DNA from: Burkholderia sp. USMB20
GTDB taxonomy: Bacteria; Pseudomonadota; Gammaproteobacteria; Burkholderiales; Burkholderiaceae
Length of the DNA: 64,000 bases
Assembly (NCBI RefSeq): GCF_000949135.2
Contig: NZ_JTAN02000017.1
Location: 186,001 to 250,000 of the forward strand
Direction: 5' to 3'
Shown here: one piece after another, positions 9,539-19,299 of the stretch
Layout of the letters: every line of letters begins with the position of its first letter
How positions within the stretch are numbered: position 1 is the stretch's first letter
Notes under the pieces: generated by a model
The model's input: only the letters and a program-made list of their open reading frames with translations
Told to the model about the DNA's origin: nothing
Database searches by the model: none
Position numbers and translations under genes: made by a program

Positions 9539-10231
9539 ATGTCGACAACGTCCCTGCTCGTCCAATCGCTGCCGGTGCTCGCCCAGGGTGCCGTACTGAC
9601 CGTCAAGTTCGCCGTGCTGTCGATGGTGTTCGGCCTGCTCGGCGCCGTCGTGCTCGCGATGATGGGCATCCGGCAAAGCGAACCGCTCGACGGCTTCGAA
9701 CGCATCTGGGTCAACGCGCTCGCTGGGCTCGCGCGCGCCTACGTGAGCCTGATGCGCGGCACGCCGCTGCTCGTGCAGATCTTCGTCATCTATTACGGAC
9801 TGCCGAGCCTCGGCATCTCGCTCGACCCGACGCCGGCCGGCGTGATCGCGCTCTCCGCGAACGTCGCCGCTTACATGTCCGAAAGCATGCGCGGCGCGAT
9901 CAACGGGATCGCGCGCGGCCAATGGCTGGCCGCCTACAGCCTCGGGCTGTCGTGGGGGCAGACGCTGCGCTACGTGATCGGCCCGCAGGCGCTGCGCATC
10001 GCGGTGCCGAGCCTGTCTAACAGCCTGATCAGCCTGATCAAGGACACGTCGCTCGTGTCCGTCATCACCGTGACCGAACTGCTGCGCAGCGCGCAGGAAG
10101 TGATCGCGGCGACCTACCAGCCGTTGCCGCTGTATCTGGCCGCCGCCGCGATCTACTGGGTGCTGTGCCAGATCCTCGAATGGGTCCAGCGCTGGTACGA
10201 AAAGCGCCTGTCGCTGCCCGCGCGGCACTGA
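9539..10231 (+). CDS. amino-acid (cystine-type) ABC transporter permease
   Basis: This 230-residue inner-membrane permease of the His/Glu/Gln/Cys subfamily has SLMRGTPLLVQIFVIYYGLPSLGI and the coupling motif AYSLGLSWGQTLRYVIGPQALR. The latter aligns with the EAA loop of E. coli YecS/TcyL. It has about five helices. It pairs with the binding protein upstream. The ATP-binding subunit must be encoded elsewhere, since the next gene is a convergent oxidoreductase. Confidence 0.88.
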   Translation: MSTTSLLVQSLPVLAQGAVLTVKFAVLSMVFGLLGAVVLAMMGIRQSEPLDGFERIWVNALAGLARAYVSLMRGTPLLVQIFVIYYGLPSLGISLDPTPAGVIALSANVAAYMSESMRGAINGIARGQWLAAYSLGLSWGQTLRYVIGPQALRIAVPSLSNSLISLIKDTSLVSVITVTELLRSAQEVIAATYQPLPLYLAAAAIYWVLCQILEWVQRWYEKRLSLPARH

Positions 10232-10295
10232 GCACGTCGCCTCTCCCGCCGGGCCGCGGATGCGCGCCCGGCTCCCGCCTTCCCGTCCTTCCCGC

Positions 10296-11282
10296 CTACT
10301 CGCCCGAATAGCGCACGCCGAGCGCCGCGCGTGCCGCATCGGTCATCGCGATCATGCGCCGCGAATGGTCGTGCGTCATGATCGGGCTCTCGAGTTCGCC
10401 CGCGCGCAGCAGGTCGCAGAAATGCGCGGTCTCGTAGTTCAGGCCGCCGCCGTCGACCGGCGCGTCGAGTTCGACCGTGCGCCCGTCCGCATAGCGGATC
10501 GTCGCCCGCGCGGGGTTCCACCACTTCTCGTGAATCGTCACGTGCCCGCCTGCCGCGGCGATCAGCGCATCGCCGCGCCCCATCACGTCGAGCCCGCAAA
10601 AGAGCTGCGCGATGCCGCCGTTCGCGTGGCGGCTGTTCAGGCTCGCGAACACGTCGACGCCCGTCGCGCCGATGCGGCCGAGCGTCTGCACGTCGACTGC
10701 CGCGCCGAGCCAGTCGACCGCGAGAAACGCTTCGTAGATCCCGATGTCGAGCAGCGCGCCGCCGGCGCGGTCGAGCCGATAGACGGAATGATCGTCCGGC
10801 ACCGACGACGACGCGCAGCCCGCGCGCACGAGCCGAATCTCGCCGATCGGATCGTCATGCAGATGCGCGCGCAACCGACGATACAACGGAAAGAACGGCG
10901 GCTTCATCGCTTCCATGAAGAGCCGGCCGGCCGTGCGTGCCGCATCCAGCACGGCATCGAGCTGCGTCGCGTTCAGCGTCGCGGGTTTTTCGCACAGCAC
11001 GGCCTTGCCGGCGGCGAGCGCCGCTTGCGCGTAGTGCGCGTGACTGTCGTGGAGGGTCGCGATATAGATCGCGTCGATGTCGCTCGCGAGGAGCGCGTCG
11101 AGGCTGGCGGCAGGCGTGCCGCCGCAGCTGTCGCAGAAAGCGGTTGCCGCATCGGCGCGGCGCGCCCACACGCCGGCGAGCGTGGCATCCGGCACGTGCG
11201 CGAGGCTTTGCGCGAAACGGCGTGCGATGCTGCCTGCGCCGACGATGCCGAAGCGCACCGGGCGGTTGTCGAATTCGTTCAT
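10296..11282 (-). CDS. Gfo/Idh/MocA family NAD(P)-dependent oxidoreductase
   Basis: ATG 11282 gives 328 residues beginning MNEFDNRPVRFGIVGAGSIARR, which carries the GXGXXA nucleotide-binding motif at the N terminus. The segment AVLCEKPATLN contains the EKP motif of the family, and YRLDRAGGALLDIGIY is the usual substrate-domain signature. Family members oxidise sugars, inositols or similar polyols; the substrate is not deducible. A FadR-type regulator upstream on the same strand (101 bp away) could control it. Confidence 0.87.
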   Translation of the reverse strand: MNEFDNRPVRFGIVGAGSIARRFAQSLAHVPDATLAGVWARRADAATAFCDSCGGTPAASLDALLASDIDAIYIATLHDSHAHYAQAALAAGKAVLCEKPATLNATQLDAVLDAARTAGRLFMEAMKPPFFPLYRRLRAHLHDDPIGEIRLVRAGCASSSVPDDHSVYRLDRAGGALLDIGIYEAFLAVDWLGAAVDVQTLGRIGATGVDVFASLNSRHANGGIAQLFCGLDVMGRGDALIAAAGGHVTIHEKWWNPARATIRYADGRTVELDAPVDGGGLNYETAHFCDLLRAGELESPIMTHDHSRRMIAMTDAARAALGVRYSGE

Positions 11283-11383
11283 CCGGATCTTCCGTGTCGG
11301 TCGTATGACGGTGGCCGGCACGCTGCCGGCCGGCCGTCATGATAAACGGCTCGCCGGCACAGGGATAAGCGACGCGCGCCGAT

Positions 11384-12100
11384 TCAGGCGCGCACCGGCA
11401 CGTCGACGGAGAAATCGCGCGAGATCTCGTCGGCGCTGAAATCGATCAGGGCGAGCGACGCCGCCTCGGCTTCGCGCGGATCGCGGCGTTCGATCGCATC
11501 GACGACGCGCGCATGCGCCTTCACCGCAATGTCGTGCGCACCGTCCTTCTGCGCGACGCGCGGATTCACGAGCCGCACAGCGCCGCGCACGATCGCCGCC
11601 ATCTGCTGGAAGAACTGGTTGCCGCTCGCCTGGACGATTCGCGTGTGCAGCAGTTCGTCCGCCGTGTCGTAACCGGGGTCGCCCGGTTGCAACACCTTGA
11701 ACGCTTCGAACGCCTCGCGGATGCCCGCGATGTCGGCCGCCGTCGCACGGACCGCCGCCTGCGCGGTCGCGCGCGGTTCGATCAGCATCCGGAATTCGAT
11801 GACGTCGCGCATGAACTGCGGATCCGGCTTCGCACGAAACCGCCAGCTCACCACGTCTTCATCGATCATGCGCCAGTCGCGCATCGGCCGAACGCGCGTA
11901 CCGACTTTCGGACGCACGTCGAGCATGTCGCGCGCGAGCAACATCGACAATGCTTCGCGCATCACCGTGCGACTCACGTCGAACTCTTTCGACAGCACAT
12001 CCTGCGGCGGCAGAATGCCGCCGTACTTGTCCTCGACGATACCTGCGACAAGCCCATCCATCACTTTGGCGACCAGTGACCGGTCTTTGCCCTGCTCCAT
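11384..12100 (-). CDS. GntR-family (FadR subfamily) transcriptional regulator
   Basis: This 238-residue protein has an N-terminal winged helix (residues 1-75; SKEFDVSRTVMREALSMLLARDML is the recognition region). The C-terminal all-helical FCD effector domain has metal-site residues in the EFRMLIEP and HTRIV stretches. A strong GGGAGGTG ribosome site precedes ATG 12100. It lies upstream of the oxidoreductase gene in the same orientation, so it may repress that gene in response to a carboxylate or sugar acid. That link is inference. Confidence 0.86.
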   Translation of the reverse strand: MEQGKDRSLVAKVMDGLVAGIVEDKYGGILPPQDVLSKEFDVSRTVMREALSMLLARDMLDVRPKVGTRVRPMRDWRMIDEDVVSWRFRAKPDPQFMRDVIEFRMLIEPRATAQAAVRATAADIAGIREAFEAFKVLQPGDPGYDTADELLHTRIVQASGNQFFQQMAAIVRGAVRLVNPRVAQKDGAHDIAVKAHARVVDAIERRDPREAEAASLALIDFSADEISRDFSVDVPVRA

Positions 12101-12268
12101 GACACCTCCCCGTGCGTCGATTTGCGAACACCTGCTCCGCAGTTCCGCCGGCCCTGGTTACGACTGTTCTTATGATCTATAAGTTGATGAGTTCGGGGAT
12201 ATTTCGCTATCTGGTAAACACCTGACAGGGTTATCCCTCTTTTTGATGCGGTTGATTTATAAGGCTTC

Positions 12269-12312
12269 AAAAAAAGCCCGGAAAGCGCGCTGCGCTTGCC
12301 GGGCCGGGCTTT
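12269..12312 (-). terminator. rho-independent terminator of rpiA
   Basis: On the minus strand the arms AAAGCCCGG and CCGGGCTTT flank an inner GC-rich loop and are followed by seven T residues. Confidence 0.85.
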
Positions 12313-12384
12313 CCACGAACTTTGAACATGCAATCCATTACGGCATCCGGATGCCATTACGGACTGCTTCTCATTCAGTTTCGA

Positions 12385-13077
12385 TTAATCGGGATAAACG
12401 ATCGTTTCAACGCCGTTTGCCGTGCCGAGCAGGCACAGATTCGCGCCGCGCGCGGCGAACAGGCCGACCGTCACGACGCCCGGCCATGCGTTGACCTGCG
12501 CCTCGAAACCGCGCGGATCGGTGATTTGCAACCCCTTGACGTCGATGATCTCGTTGCCGTTGTCGGTGATGTACGGCGCGCCGTCCTTCGTCACGCGCAG
12601 CACCGGCACGCCGCCCAGCGCGGTCACGCGCCGGCCGATCGCCGTGCGTGCCATCGGCACGACCTCGATCGGCAGCGGGAATGCACCGAGCACCGGCACG
12701 CGCTTGCTGCCGTCCGCGATGCAGACGAACGTATCGGCCACCGACGCGACGATCTTTTCGCGCGTCAATGCGCCGCCGCCGCCCTTGATCATTGCACCGC
12801 TTGCGTCGATCTCGTCGGCACCGTCGACGTACACCTGCAGCGATTCGACCTCGTTCAGGTCGAACACCTTGATGCCGTGCGATTTCAGGCGTTCGGTCGT
12901 CGCGATGGAGCTCGACACGGCGCCGCGATAGCGCGACTTGACGGCCGCGAGCGCGTCGATGAAGCAGTTGGCGGTCGAGCCGGTGCCGACGCCGATCACG
13001 GCGCCTTCCGGCACGTTCTGGATCACATAATCGGCGGCCGCCTGGCCGACCAGGCGTTTGAGTTCGTCTTGAGTCAT
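12385..13077 (-). CDS. rpiA: ribose-5-phosphate isomerase A
   Basis: This 230-residue enzyme interconverts ribose-5-phosphate and ribulose-5-phosphate in the pentose phosphate pathway. Signatures: [42 protein letters not shown] (catalytic Asp and Lys region) and the C-terminal [19 protein letters not shown]. Length and motifs match RpiA throughout. It has its own terminator downstream and stands alone. Confidence 0.96.
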   Translation of the reverse strand: MTQDELKRLVGQAAADYVIQNVPEGAVIGVGTGSTANCFIDALAAVKSRYRGAVSSSIATTERLKSHGIKVFDLNEVESLQVYVDGADEIDASGAMIKGGGGALTREKIVASVADTFVCIADGSKRVPVLGAFPLPIEVVPMARTAIGRRVTALGGVPVLRVTKDGAPYITDNGNEIIDVKGLQITDPRGFEAQVNAWPGVVTVGLFAARGANLCLLGTANGVETIVYPD

Positions 13078-13192
13078 GGGGGTGGGAATACAGCGGGATT
13101 GCGGAAAACCGCCAGTTTACCGGACTCGGGAGACGACCCGGGCATTTTCGGTGGGGTGCCGGCGCTGCGATCAGCGCCGGGCACGCCGGCGA

Positions 13193-14065
13193 TCACGGCG
13201 CGCCGGTGGCGGATGCGTCGCCCGCCGGCGGCGTGGCGGAGAAATACTTGTCGAGCAGCGCCTGCGCGATCGCATCGGTTTCGGCGTCCGGATCGCCCGC
13301 ATAGTCGGCCGGCCGGAAATGCATCTGGAACGCCGCGAATACGCGTCGCGTGCGGGTGTCGAGCACGCCGTCGGCCGGCACGTCGTAGCCGTAGCGCGCG
13401 AGCTTCAGCTGCAGTTCGCGCACGTCGACGAGCGCGTGCGGATCGCGGCCGCCGAGCCGGGCGGCCACGGTCGCATCGTCCGGCCACGCGCCGACACCGG
13501 CTTGCGCGAGCGCATGCCACGGGAACAGCGGCCCCGGATCGATCTTGCGTTGCGGCGCGATGTCGCTGTGCCCGACCACGCGCGTCGGCGGAATCCGGTA
13601 GCGCGCGACGACATCTTTCGACAGACGGATCAGCGCATCGACCTGTTCGGGCGGATACGGCTGCCACGTGCGGTTTTGCGGATCGAGCGGGCCGCGATTC
13701 ACGTTCTCGATGCCGATCGACGCTGCGTTGAGCTCGGTCGTGCCCTGCCATTCGCTGATGCCCGCCTGCCATGCGCGTTCCGATTCGGGCACGAGCTGGT
13801 AGACCACCGGCATCCCGCGTTCGATGCGCGGTTGCGGCGGCACGACGTAGTGCGCGCTGACCGAATCGCCCGTCAGCGTGCGCAGCGATTTCGCTTCGTC
13901 GCTTTCGGTGTAATGCATCACGAGAAAGCGGATCCGCGAATCGGCGCCGCGTGCGTGCAAGCTCGTGTCGGCGTAGTAAGTGCCGCGCCCGACCAGTGAC
14001 GGCGACGTGCAGGCGGCCAGCAGGCCGAGGATGGCGCACGATGCGCCGAGGCGAAACAGGGTCAT
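13193..14065 (-). CDS. lipoprotein N-acetylmuramoyl-L-alanine amidase (AmiD/AmpD-like)
   Basis: This 290-residue protein begins with a lipoprotein signal (MTLFRLGASCAILGLLAACTS; lipobox LAAC), so it should be membrane-anchored in the envelope. Residues about 45-200 form an Amidase_2 domain: FLVMHYTESDE gives a zinc His, then NAASIGIENV, and VVGHSDIAPQRKIDPGPLFPW gives the second His and the catalytic Lys/Asp region. A short PG_binding_1-like segment follows (ELQLKLARYGYDVPADGVLD). It cleaves the muramyl-alanine bond in murein turnover. The AmiD-type domain order is clear. Confidence 0.88.
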   Translation of the reverse strand: MTLFRLGASCAILGLLAACTSPSLVGRGTYYADTSLHARGADSRIRFLVMHYTESDEAKSLRTLTGDSVSAHYVVPPQPRIERGMPVVYQLVPESERAWQAGISEWQGTTELNAASIGIENVNRGPLDPQNRTWQPYPPEQVDALIRLSKDVVARYRIPPTRVVGHSDIAPQRKIDPGPLFPWHALAQAGVGAWPDDATVAARLGGRDPHALVDVRELQLKLARYGYDVPADGVLDTRTRRVFAAFQMHFRPADYAGDPDAETDAIAQALLDKYFSATPPAGDASATGAP

Positions 14066-14169
14066 GTTCGCGAGTTCCGGGAGGCGCGTGCCGCGCGCAG
14101 TCGCGGCACGCGTCGTGCGGGTCGTGACGGCCCGCGCAGCGCGCGAGACCGCGCGCGTCAGCCCGTGTA

Positions 14170-14913
14170 TCAGCCCTTCACGCGCCGCTGCCGCACCGCT
14201 TCATACAGGCACACGCCGCTCGCGACCGACACGTTCAGGCTTTCCACGCTGCCGGCCATCGGGATGCTCATCACTTCGTCGCAGGTGTCGCGCGTGAGCC
14301 GGCGCATGCCTTCGCCTTCCGCACCCATCACGATGGCGACGGGACCGTCGAGCTTCGTGTCGTACAGCGTGCCCGACGCCTCGTCCGACGTACCGATGAC
14401 CCACACGCCCGCGTCCTTCAGCTCGCGCAGCGCGCGGGCGAGGTTCGTGACCGTGATGTACGGCACCGTGTCGGCCGCGCCGCTCGCGACCTTCGCCGCG
14501 GTCGCGTTCAGGCCGACCGCGCGGTCGCGCGGCGCGATCACCGCATGCGCGCCGGCCGAATCGGCGACACGCAGGCATGCGCCGAGGTTGTGCGGATCGG
14601 TGACGCCGTCGAGTACCAGCAGCAGCGCCGGGCCCTGGATGCCGTCGAGCAGCTCGGACAGGTTCTGTGCGAGCGGAACATCCTCGACGCGCGCCACGAC
14701 GCCCTGGTGGCGCTCGGTATGCGCGAGGCCCCACAGGCGGGTTTCATCGGCCGCAATCAGCCGCACGCCCGCTTCCTTCGCGGCGTGCAGGAAGTCCTGC
14801 ATGCGGCGGTCGCGGCGCGTCTGGTCGTACAGCACCTCCGCAACCGTCGACGCATCGTGCCGCAAACGTGCGGTCACCGCATGAAAACCGTAAAGAACCT
14901 TCAGACGAGACAT
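14170..14913 (-). CDS. rlmB: 23S rRNA (guanosine-2'-O-)-methyltransferase RlmB
   Basis: This 247-residue SPOUT-class methyltransferase has an N-terminal L30e-like substrate domain ([14 protein letters not shown]) and the knot region [18 protein letters not shown]. It also has [20 protein letters not shown] and [15 protein letters not shown]. RlmB methylates G2251 of 23S rRNA. It lies downstream of rnr on the same strand, the arrangement found in many beta- and gammaproteobacteria. Confidence 0.95.
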   Translation of the reverse strand: MSRLKVLYGFHAVTARLRHDASTVAEVLYDQTRRDRRMQDFLHAAKEAGVRLIAADETRLWGLAHTERHQGVVARVEDVPLAQNLSELLDGIQGPALLLVLDGVTDPHNLGACLRVADSAGAHAVIAPRDRAVGLNATAAKVASGAADTVPYITVTNLARALRELKDAGVWVIGTSDEASGTLYDTKLDGPVAIVMGAEGEGMRRLTRDTCDEVMSIPMAGSVESLNVSVASGVCLYEAVRQRRVKG

Positions 14914-14967
14914 GACTGGAACAACCTTCGATCAAACGTGCGGCCGCGCGACATGCGCAGCCGCGAT

Positions 14968-15022
14968 CCATGGAAAAGGAAAGCGCCGCGTTGCCGGCCG
15001 GTGACCGGTCAAGCGCGGCGTC
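14968..15022 (-). terminator. possible weak terminator between rnr and rlmB
   Basis: An imperfect inverted repeat with outer arms near GCGCCGCGTTG and CAAGCGCGGCG is followed on the minus strand by a pyrimidine-rich TTTCCTTTTCC tract. It could cause partial termination between the two genes. Confidence 0.4.
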
Positions 15023-15064
15023 TCTCGATACTGCAAGGGCGTGCGCGTGCGCCGCCCCGAACGC

Positions 15065-17527
15065 TCAATACTTCTTGCGGGCGTGCACCTTCTTCGCGGC
15101 CGTCTTCGCCGCCGCACCGCCCTTCTTCTTCGCGGCACGCGCGGCGCGCGCCTCCTTCACCGCAACGGTCGGTGCGCTGGCCGCCTTCTTGCGGCGCGGC
15201 GCGGCGTCCTCCACCGGCGGCAACGCGCGCACGCGCGGGCCGCCGCGATCGTTACCGTTGCCGGCGACAGCCGGCGCCGGTGCCGGACGCGGCGCCTTCA
15301 CCGGCGTGTCGCGCACGAGGCGGAAGTCGATCTTGCGTGCGTCGAGATCGACGCGGCTCACCTGCACGCGCACGCGATCCGACAGGCGATAACGGATGCC
15401 CGTGCGCTCGCCGCGCAGCTCGTTCTTGATCTCGTCGTACTGGAAGTAGTCCGAGCCGAGTTCCGTGACGTGCACGAGCCCTTCGATGAACAGCGTATCG
15501 AGCTGCACGAAGATGCCGAACGACGTGACGCCGTTCACCATCCCGCCGTACTCCTCGCCGAGCTTGTCGCGCATGAAGTAGCACTTGAGCCAGGCCTCGA
15601 CGTCGCGCGACGCTTCGTCGGCACGGCGCTCGTTCGCCGAGCAGTGCAGGCCGAGTTCTTCCCAGATCGCCGTGTTCGAGCGCGAACGGCCGCGCGCTTC
15701 GTCGTCGGCCTGCTGCATCGCGCGGGCGCGCGGCGACAGCGCGGTGTTCAGCTCGAAGCCGTCCGGCGCCTTCGGCACGTACTTCTTGCCGGACAGGATC
15801 GCGTAGATCGCGCGGTGCGTGAGCAGGTCGGGATAGCGGCGGATCGGGCTCGTGAAGTGCGCGTACGCCTCGTACGCGAGACCGAAGTGACCGATGTTGT
15901 CCGGGCTGTAGACGGCCTGCTGCATCGAGCGCAGCAGCATCGGCTGCAGCATCTGCGCGTCGGGCCGGTCGCGGATCTGCGCCATCAGCGCCGCGTAGTC
16001 GCTCGCATGCGGCTTGTCGCCGCCGCCGAGCGAGAGGCCCATCCCGCGCAGGAACGCGCGCAGGTTCTCGAGCTTCTCCGGCGTCGGCCCCGCGTGCACG
16101 CGGTACAGGCCCGGGTGCTTGTGGCGCTTCAGGAAATCGGCCGCGCACACGTTCGCGGCCAGCATGCATTCCTCGATCAGCTTGTGCGCATCGTTGCGCT
16201 GACGCGGGACGATCTGCTCGATCTTGCCTTGCGAGTTGCAGACGATGTAGGTCTCGGTCGTGTCGAAGTCGATCGCGCCGCGCTTCTGGCGTGCGGCGAA
16301 CAGCGCCTTGTAGACGCCGTACAGATCCTGCAGGTGCGGCAGCAGGTCCGCGCGGCGCGCGGCCTCCGGCCCCTTCGTGTTCGACAGCACGGCCGCGACT
16401 TCGGTGTACGTGAGGCGCGCGGCCGAATGGATCACGGCCGGATAGAACTGGTACGCCTTGATCTCGCCGCGCGCGGTAATCACCATGTCGCATGCGAGCA
16501 CGCAGCGATCGACCTGCGGGTTCAGCGAACAGAGGCCGTTCGACAGCTTCTCCGGCAGCATCGGGATCACGCGGCGCGGGAAGTAGACCGACGTACTGCG
16601 CTCGAGCGCGTCGGCATCGAGCCCGCTGCCCGGCTGCACGTAGTGCGACACGTCGGCGATCGCGACGATCAGGCGGAAGCCGTCGCCGCGGCCGACCTTG
16701 GTCGGCTCGCAGTAGACGGCATCGTCGAAGTCGCGGGCATCCTCGCCGTCGATCGTCACGAGCGGCACGTCGCGCAGGTCGACGCGGAAGCGCAGGTCGG
16801 TCGGCCGTACCTTGTCCGGCAGCGCGGCGGCTTCGTCGAGCGCCGGCTGGCTGAATTCGTGCGGCACGCCGTACTTGCGCACGGCGATCTCGATTTCCAT
16901 GCCCGGATCGTCGATGTCGCCGAGCACTTCGACGACGCGGCCGAGCGGCTGCGAATGGCGGCTCGGGAAGTCGGTCAGTTCGACGACGACGACCTGCCCG
17001 ACCTTCGCCTTCTTCACGTTCTGCGTGATCAGGATGTCGTGGCCGATGCGCTTGTCTTCGGGGGCGACGATCAGCGCGCCGTTCTCGTTGAGCAGGCGGC
17101 CGATCACGCGCTTGTTCGCGCGCTCGGTGACTTCGACGACGTGCCCTTCCGGGCGACCGCGGCGATCGTAGCCGACGATCCGCGCGAGCACGCGGTCGTT
17201 GTGCATGACCTTCTGCATTTCGCCGTTCGGCAGGAACAGGTCGTCCTGGCCGTCGTCGCGGATCACGAACCCGTAGCCGTCGCGATGGCCCTGCACGCGG
17301 CCGGCAACGAAGTTCGACGGATGGGTGAGCTGGTAGTGGCCGCGCTTGTCGAGGCGGATCTGGCCGTCGCGTTCCATCGCGGCGACACGCCGGAAGAACC
17401 CCTCGCGCTCCTGACGCTTGATCGACAGCGCTTCGGCGATGTCGTTGGCTGCCAGCGGCGCGTCGCTCGTACGCAGCACGCCGAGAATTTCTTCACGGCT
17501 CGGAATGGGGTACGGATATTTGCTCAA
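15065..17527 (-). CDS. rnr: ribonuclease R
   Basis: This 820-residue 3'-5' exoribonuclease of the RNB family starts at TTG 17527 (MSKYPYPIPSREEIL). Order seen: an N-terminal winged helix (residues 1-75), cold-shock domains, then the catalytic RNB domain with TIDGEDARDFDDAVY carrying the metal-binding Asp cluster. An S1 domain follows (about residues 640-720) and a Lys/Ala-rich basic tail (KKKGGAAAKTAAKKVHARKK). RNase R degrades structured RNA and takes part in rRNA and tmRNA quality control. The basic tail is long, as in other Burkholderia. Confidence 0.95.
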   Translation of the reverse strand: MSKYPYPIPSREEILGVLRTSDAPLAANDIAEALSIKRQEREGFFRRVAAMERDGQIRLDKRGHYQLTHPSNFVAGRVQGHRDGYGFVIRDDGQDDLFLPNGEMQKVMHNDRVLARIVGYDRRGRPEGHVVEVTERANKRVIGRLLNENGALIVAPEDKRIGHDILITQNVKKAKVGQVVVVELTDFPSRHSQPLGRVVEVLGDIDDPGMEIEIAVRKYGVPHEFSQPALDEAAALPDKVRPTDLRFRVDLRDVPLVTIDGEDARDFDDAVYCEPTKVGRGDGFRLIVAIADVSHYVQPGSGLDADALERSTSVYFPRRVIPMLPEKLSNGLCSLNPQVDRCVLACDMVITARGEIKAYQFYPAVIHSAARLTYTEVAAVLSNTKGPEAARRADLLPHLQDLYGVYKALFAARQKRGAIDFDTTETYIVCNSQGKIEQIVPRQRNDAHKLIEECMLAANVCAADFLKRHKHPGLYRVHAGPTPEKLENLRAFLRGMGLSLGGGDKPHASDYAALMAQIRDRPDAQMLQPMLLRSMQQAVYSPDNIGHFGLAYEAYAHFTSPIRRYPDLLTHRAIYAILSGKKYVPKAPDGFELNTALSPRARAMQQADDEARGRSRSNTAIWEELGLHCSANERRADEASRDVEAWLKCYFMRDKLGEEYGGMVNGVTSFGIFVQLDTLFIEGLVHVTELGSDYFQYDEIKNELRGERTGIRYRLSDRVRVQVSRVDLDARKIDFRLVRDTPVKAPRPAPAPAVAGNGNDRGGPRVRALPPVEDAAPRRKKAASAPTVAVKEARAARAAKKKGGAAAKTAAKKVHARKKY

Positions 17528-17712
17528 GGGTTTGTCGATGATTGTTCTCGTTGCGTTGACTGATGGTGCACGGCATCAACATAGAAGTGTCCGTCAGACA
17601 GTTCTATAGTGACGGCGGCGGATCATTCTATCACCCGCCTGTGCCGCCAAATGACGCGAATGCCGCGTGCAGGCGCCGCGGCGACCGGTTTGCGGTGCAT
17701 CGCAAAAAAGTG

Positions 17713-17740
17713 TTGACACGATTAATTGGGGCGCTATAAT
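17713..17740 (+). promoter_or_regulatory. consensus sigma70 promoter of tRNA-Leu copy 1
   Basis: Perfect TTGACA (17713-17718) and TATAAT (17735-17740) hexamers lie 16 bp apart, 36 bp upstream of the tRNA. Confidence 0.85.
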
Positions 17741-17776
17741 TTCGCTTCTTTGCAGCAAGCAGCTACTGCAAAACGT

Positions 17777-17863
17777 GCCCAGGTGGCGGAATTGGTAGAC
17801 GCACTAGGTTCAGGTCCTAGCGGTGGCAACATCGTGGAGGTTCGAGTCCTCTCCTGGGCACCA
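17777..17863 (+). tRNA. tRNA-Leu (CAG), copy 1
   Basis: This 87-nt class II tRNA begins GCCCAGGTGGCGGAATTGG, with anticodon CAG in GGTTCAGGTCC, a long variable arm and an encoded CCA end. It is identical in sequence to the copy at 19300-19386. A terminator follows. Confidence 0.97.
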
Positions 17864-17873
17864 CTTATTTAAA

Positions 17874-17905
17874 AAAGGTCGGCTTCTGCCGGCCTTTTTC
17901 TTTTT
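17874..17905 (+). terminator. terminator after tRNA-Leu copy 1
   Basis: The hairpin AAAGGTCGGC-ttct-GCCGGCCTTT is followed by a T-rich run. Nearly the same hairpin recurs at 18027-18055. Confidence 0.85.
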
Positions 17906-17994
17906 CAGGCCCAGGAAGCAAAGCGCCTGCGCGCTTTGCGCGAGGACTCGAAAGGCTGCGCTTGCAAGCGCAGCCGGGGTCGCGCTCGTGTGAC

Positions 17995-18015
17995 CGAGTC
18001 CTCTCCTGGGCACCA
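17995..18015 (+). repeat. duplicated 3' end of tRNA-Leu (21 bp)
   Basis: These 21 bases are identical to the last 21 bases of tRNA-Leu (17843-17863 and 19366-19386), including CCA. They are followed, as at copy 1, by a GGTCGGC/GCCGGCC hairpin. No 5' tRNA half is present. It looks like an old attachment-site half or recombination scar. Confidence 0.75.
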
Positions 18016-18026
18016 TCTGTTTTTTG

Positions 18027-18055
18027 AAAAGGTCGGCTTCTAGCCGGCCTTTTTT
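18027..18055 (+). terminator. duplicated terminator hairpin after the tRNA fragment
   Basis: The arms AAAAGGTCGGC and GCCGGCCTTTT end in a run of T. It is a near copy of the terminator after tRNA-Leu copy 1. Confidence 0.75.
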
Positions 18056-18199
18056 CATTTCCGGCCGCACATTGCGCGTACTGTGCCGCGCCATATGCCC
18101 GCCACTCCGATCGATAGCAGAATTAATCGGTTATCGATTGCCCTCCCCGTTGGTACGTTAGCCGCCTCGCTTTCAACGAACCCGACGAGGAACCACCCC

Positions 18200-19189
18200 A
18201 TGACGTCGATGAACCGCCGCGCGTTCGCGCGCGCGATGCTGGCCGCCGGCCTGAGCGTCGCCGGCATCCGGACGCACGCCGAGAACGCGCCCTCCACGTT
18301 GCGCATCGGATACCAGAAATCGTCGACGCTCATTACGCTGCTCAAGACGCGCGGCACGCTGGAGCAGTCGCTTGCGACGCTCGGCCTGCGCGTGTCGTGG
18401 CATGAATTCGCGAGCGGCTTGCCGCTGACCGAAGCGCTCAACGTCGGCGCGGTCGATTTCAGTGCCGACGTGGCCGACACCGTTCCCGTCTTCGCGCAGG
18501 CCGCGCATGCGCGCTTCGTATACGTCGCGCAGGAAGCGCCGTCACCGAAAGCGCAGGCCATCATCGTCAAGCGCGACAGCGCGCTGCGCACGCTCGCCGA
18601 TCTCAAGGGCAAGCGCATCGCCGTCACGAAGGCAGCCGGCAGCCACTACCTGCTGCTTGCCGCACTCGCGCGCGCAAAGCTCACCCCCGCCGACGCCGCA
18701 ATCCACTACCTGACGCCGGCCGACGGCCGCGCGGCGTTCGAGCGCGGCAGCGTCGATGCATGGATCACCTGGGACCCGTATGTCGCATCGGTCGACGCGA
18801 ATCCCGACGTGCGGATTCTGGCCGACGGCGACGGGCTTGCGTCGTACCAACGCTATTACCTTGCGTCGAGCAGCTTTGCCGCCGCGCGCCCCGACGTCAT
18901 CCAGATCGTGTTCGACCAGTTGTCGCAAGCCGGCACCTGGCTCCGCGAACATCAGCAGGAGGCCGCCAATACCCTCGCCTCGATCTGGGGACTCGACGCG
19001 AAGACGATCGAGCGCGCGAACGCGCGACGCAGCTATCTCGTGCGCACCGTGGCCACGCAGAACTTCGGTGAACAGCAGAAGATCGCCGATACGTTCCTCG
19101 CGGCCGGTTTGCTGCCCGCCCGCGTCGACACGGGTGAAGCGCTGCGCTGGAATTTCGCGGCAAAGCGTGCTGAGCCGATCGGCGCCTGA
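18200..19189 (+). CDS. aliphatic sulfonate ABC transporter substrate-binding protein (SsuA-like)
   Basis: ATG 18200 (MTSMNRRAFARAMLAAGLSVAG, 329 residues) gives a twin-arginine-like or Sec signal and has GAGGA upstream. The mature part matches the SsuA/TauA group: LRIGYQKSSTLITLLK, LNVGAVDFSADVADTVPVFAQ, and RGSVDAWITWDPYVA. It would deliver alkanesulfonates to an SsuBC-type transporter. It is isolated from ssuC and ssuD at the start of the window and sits between two tRNA-Leu copies, so it may have moved or been duplicated. Substrate is inferred from family only. Confidence 0.87.
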   Translation: MTSMNRRAFARAMLAAGLSVAGIRTHAENAPSTLRIGYQKSSTLITLLKTRGTLEQSLATLGLRVSWHEFASGLPLTEALNVGAVDFSADVADTVPVFAQAAHARFVYVAQEAPSPKAQAIIVKRDSALRTLADLKGKRIAVTKAAGSHYLLLAALARAKLTPADAAIHYLTPADGRAAFERGSVDAWITWDPYVASVDANPDVRILADGDGLASYQRYYLASSSFAAARPDVIQIVFDQLSQAGTWLREHQQEAANTLASIWGLDAKTIERANARRSYLVRTVATQNFGEQQKIADTFLAAGLLPARVDTGEALRWNFAAKRAEPIGA

Positions 19190-19240
19190 TGCCCGGAACC
19201 TGCAACGCGCGATAATTTTGATCGCGATCGAAAAATTGTG

Positions 19241-19268
19241 TTGACAGATGCTCCAGACACGCTAGAAT
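19241..19268 (+). promoter_or_regulatory. sigma70 promoter of tRNA-Leu copy 2
   Basis: TTGACA (19241-19246) and TAGAAT (19263-19268) are 16 bp apart, 31 bp upstream of the tRNA. Confidence 0.8.
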
Positions 19269-19299
19269 AGCGGTCTTCGCATCGCAGCAAGCGAAACGT

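Noticed and set aside
15041-17563. 840-residue open frame on the plus strand
   Set aside because: It lies exactly opposite rnr. It is Arg/Val/His-rich and has no recognisable domains, so it is a high-GC shadow.
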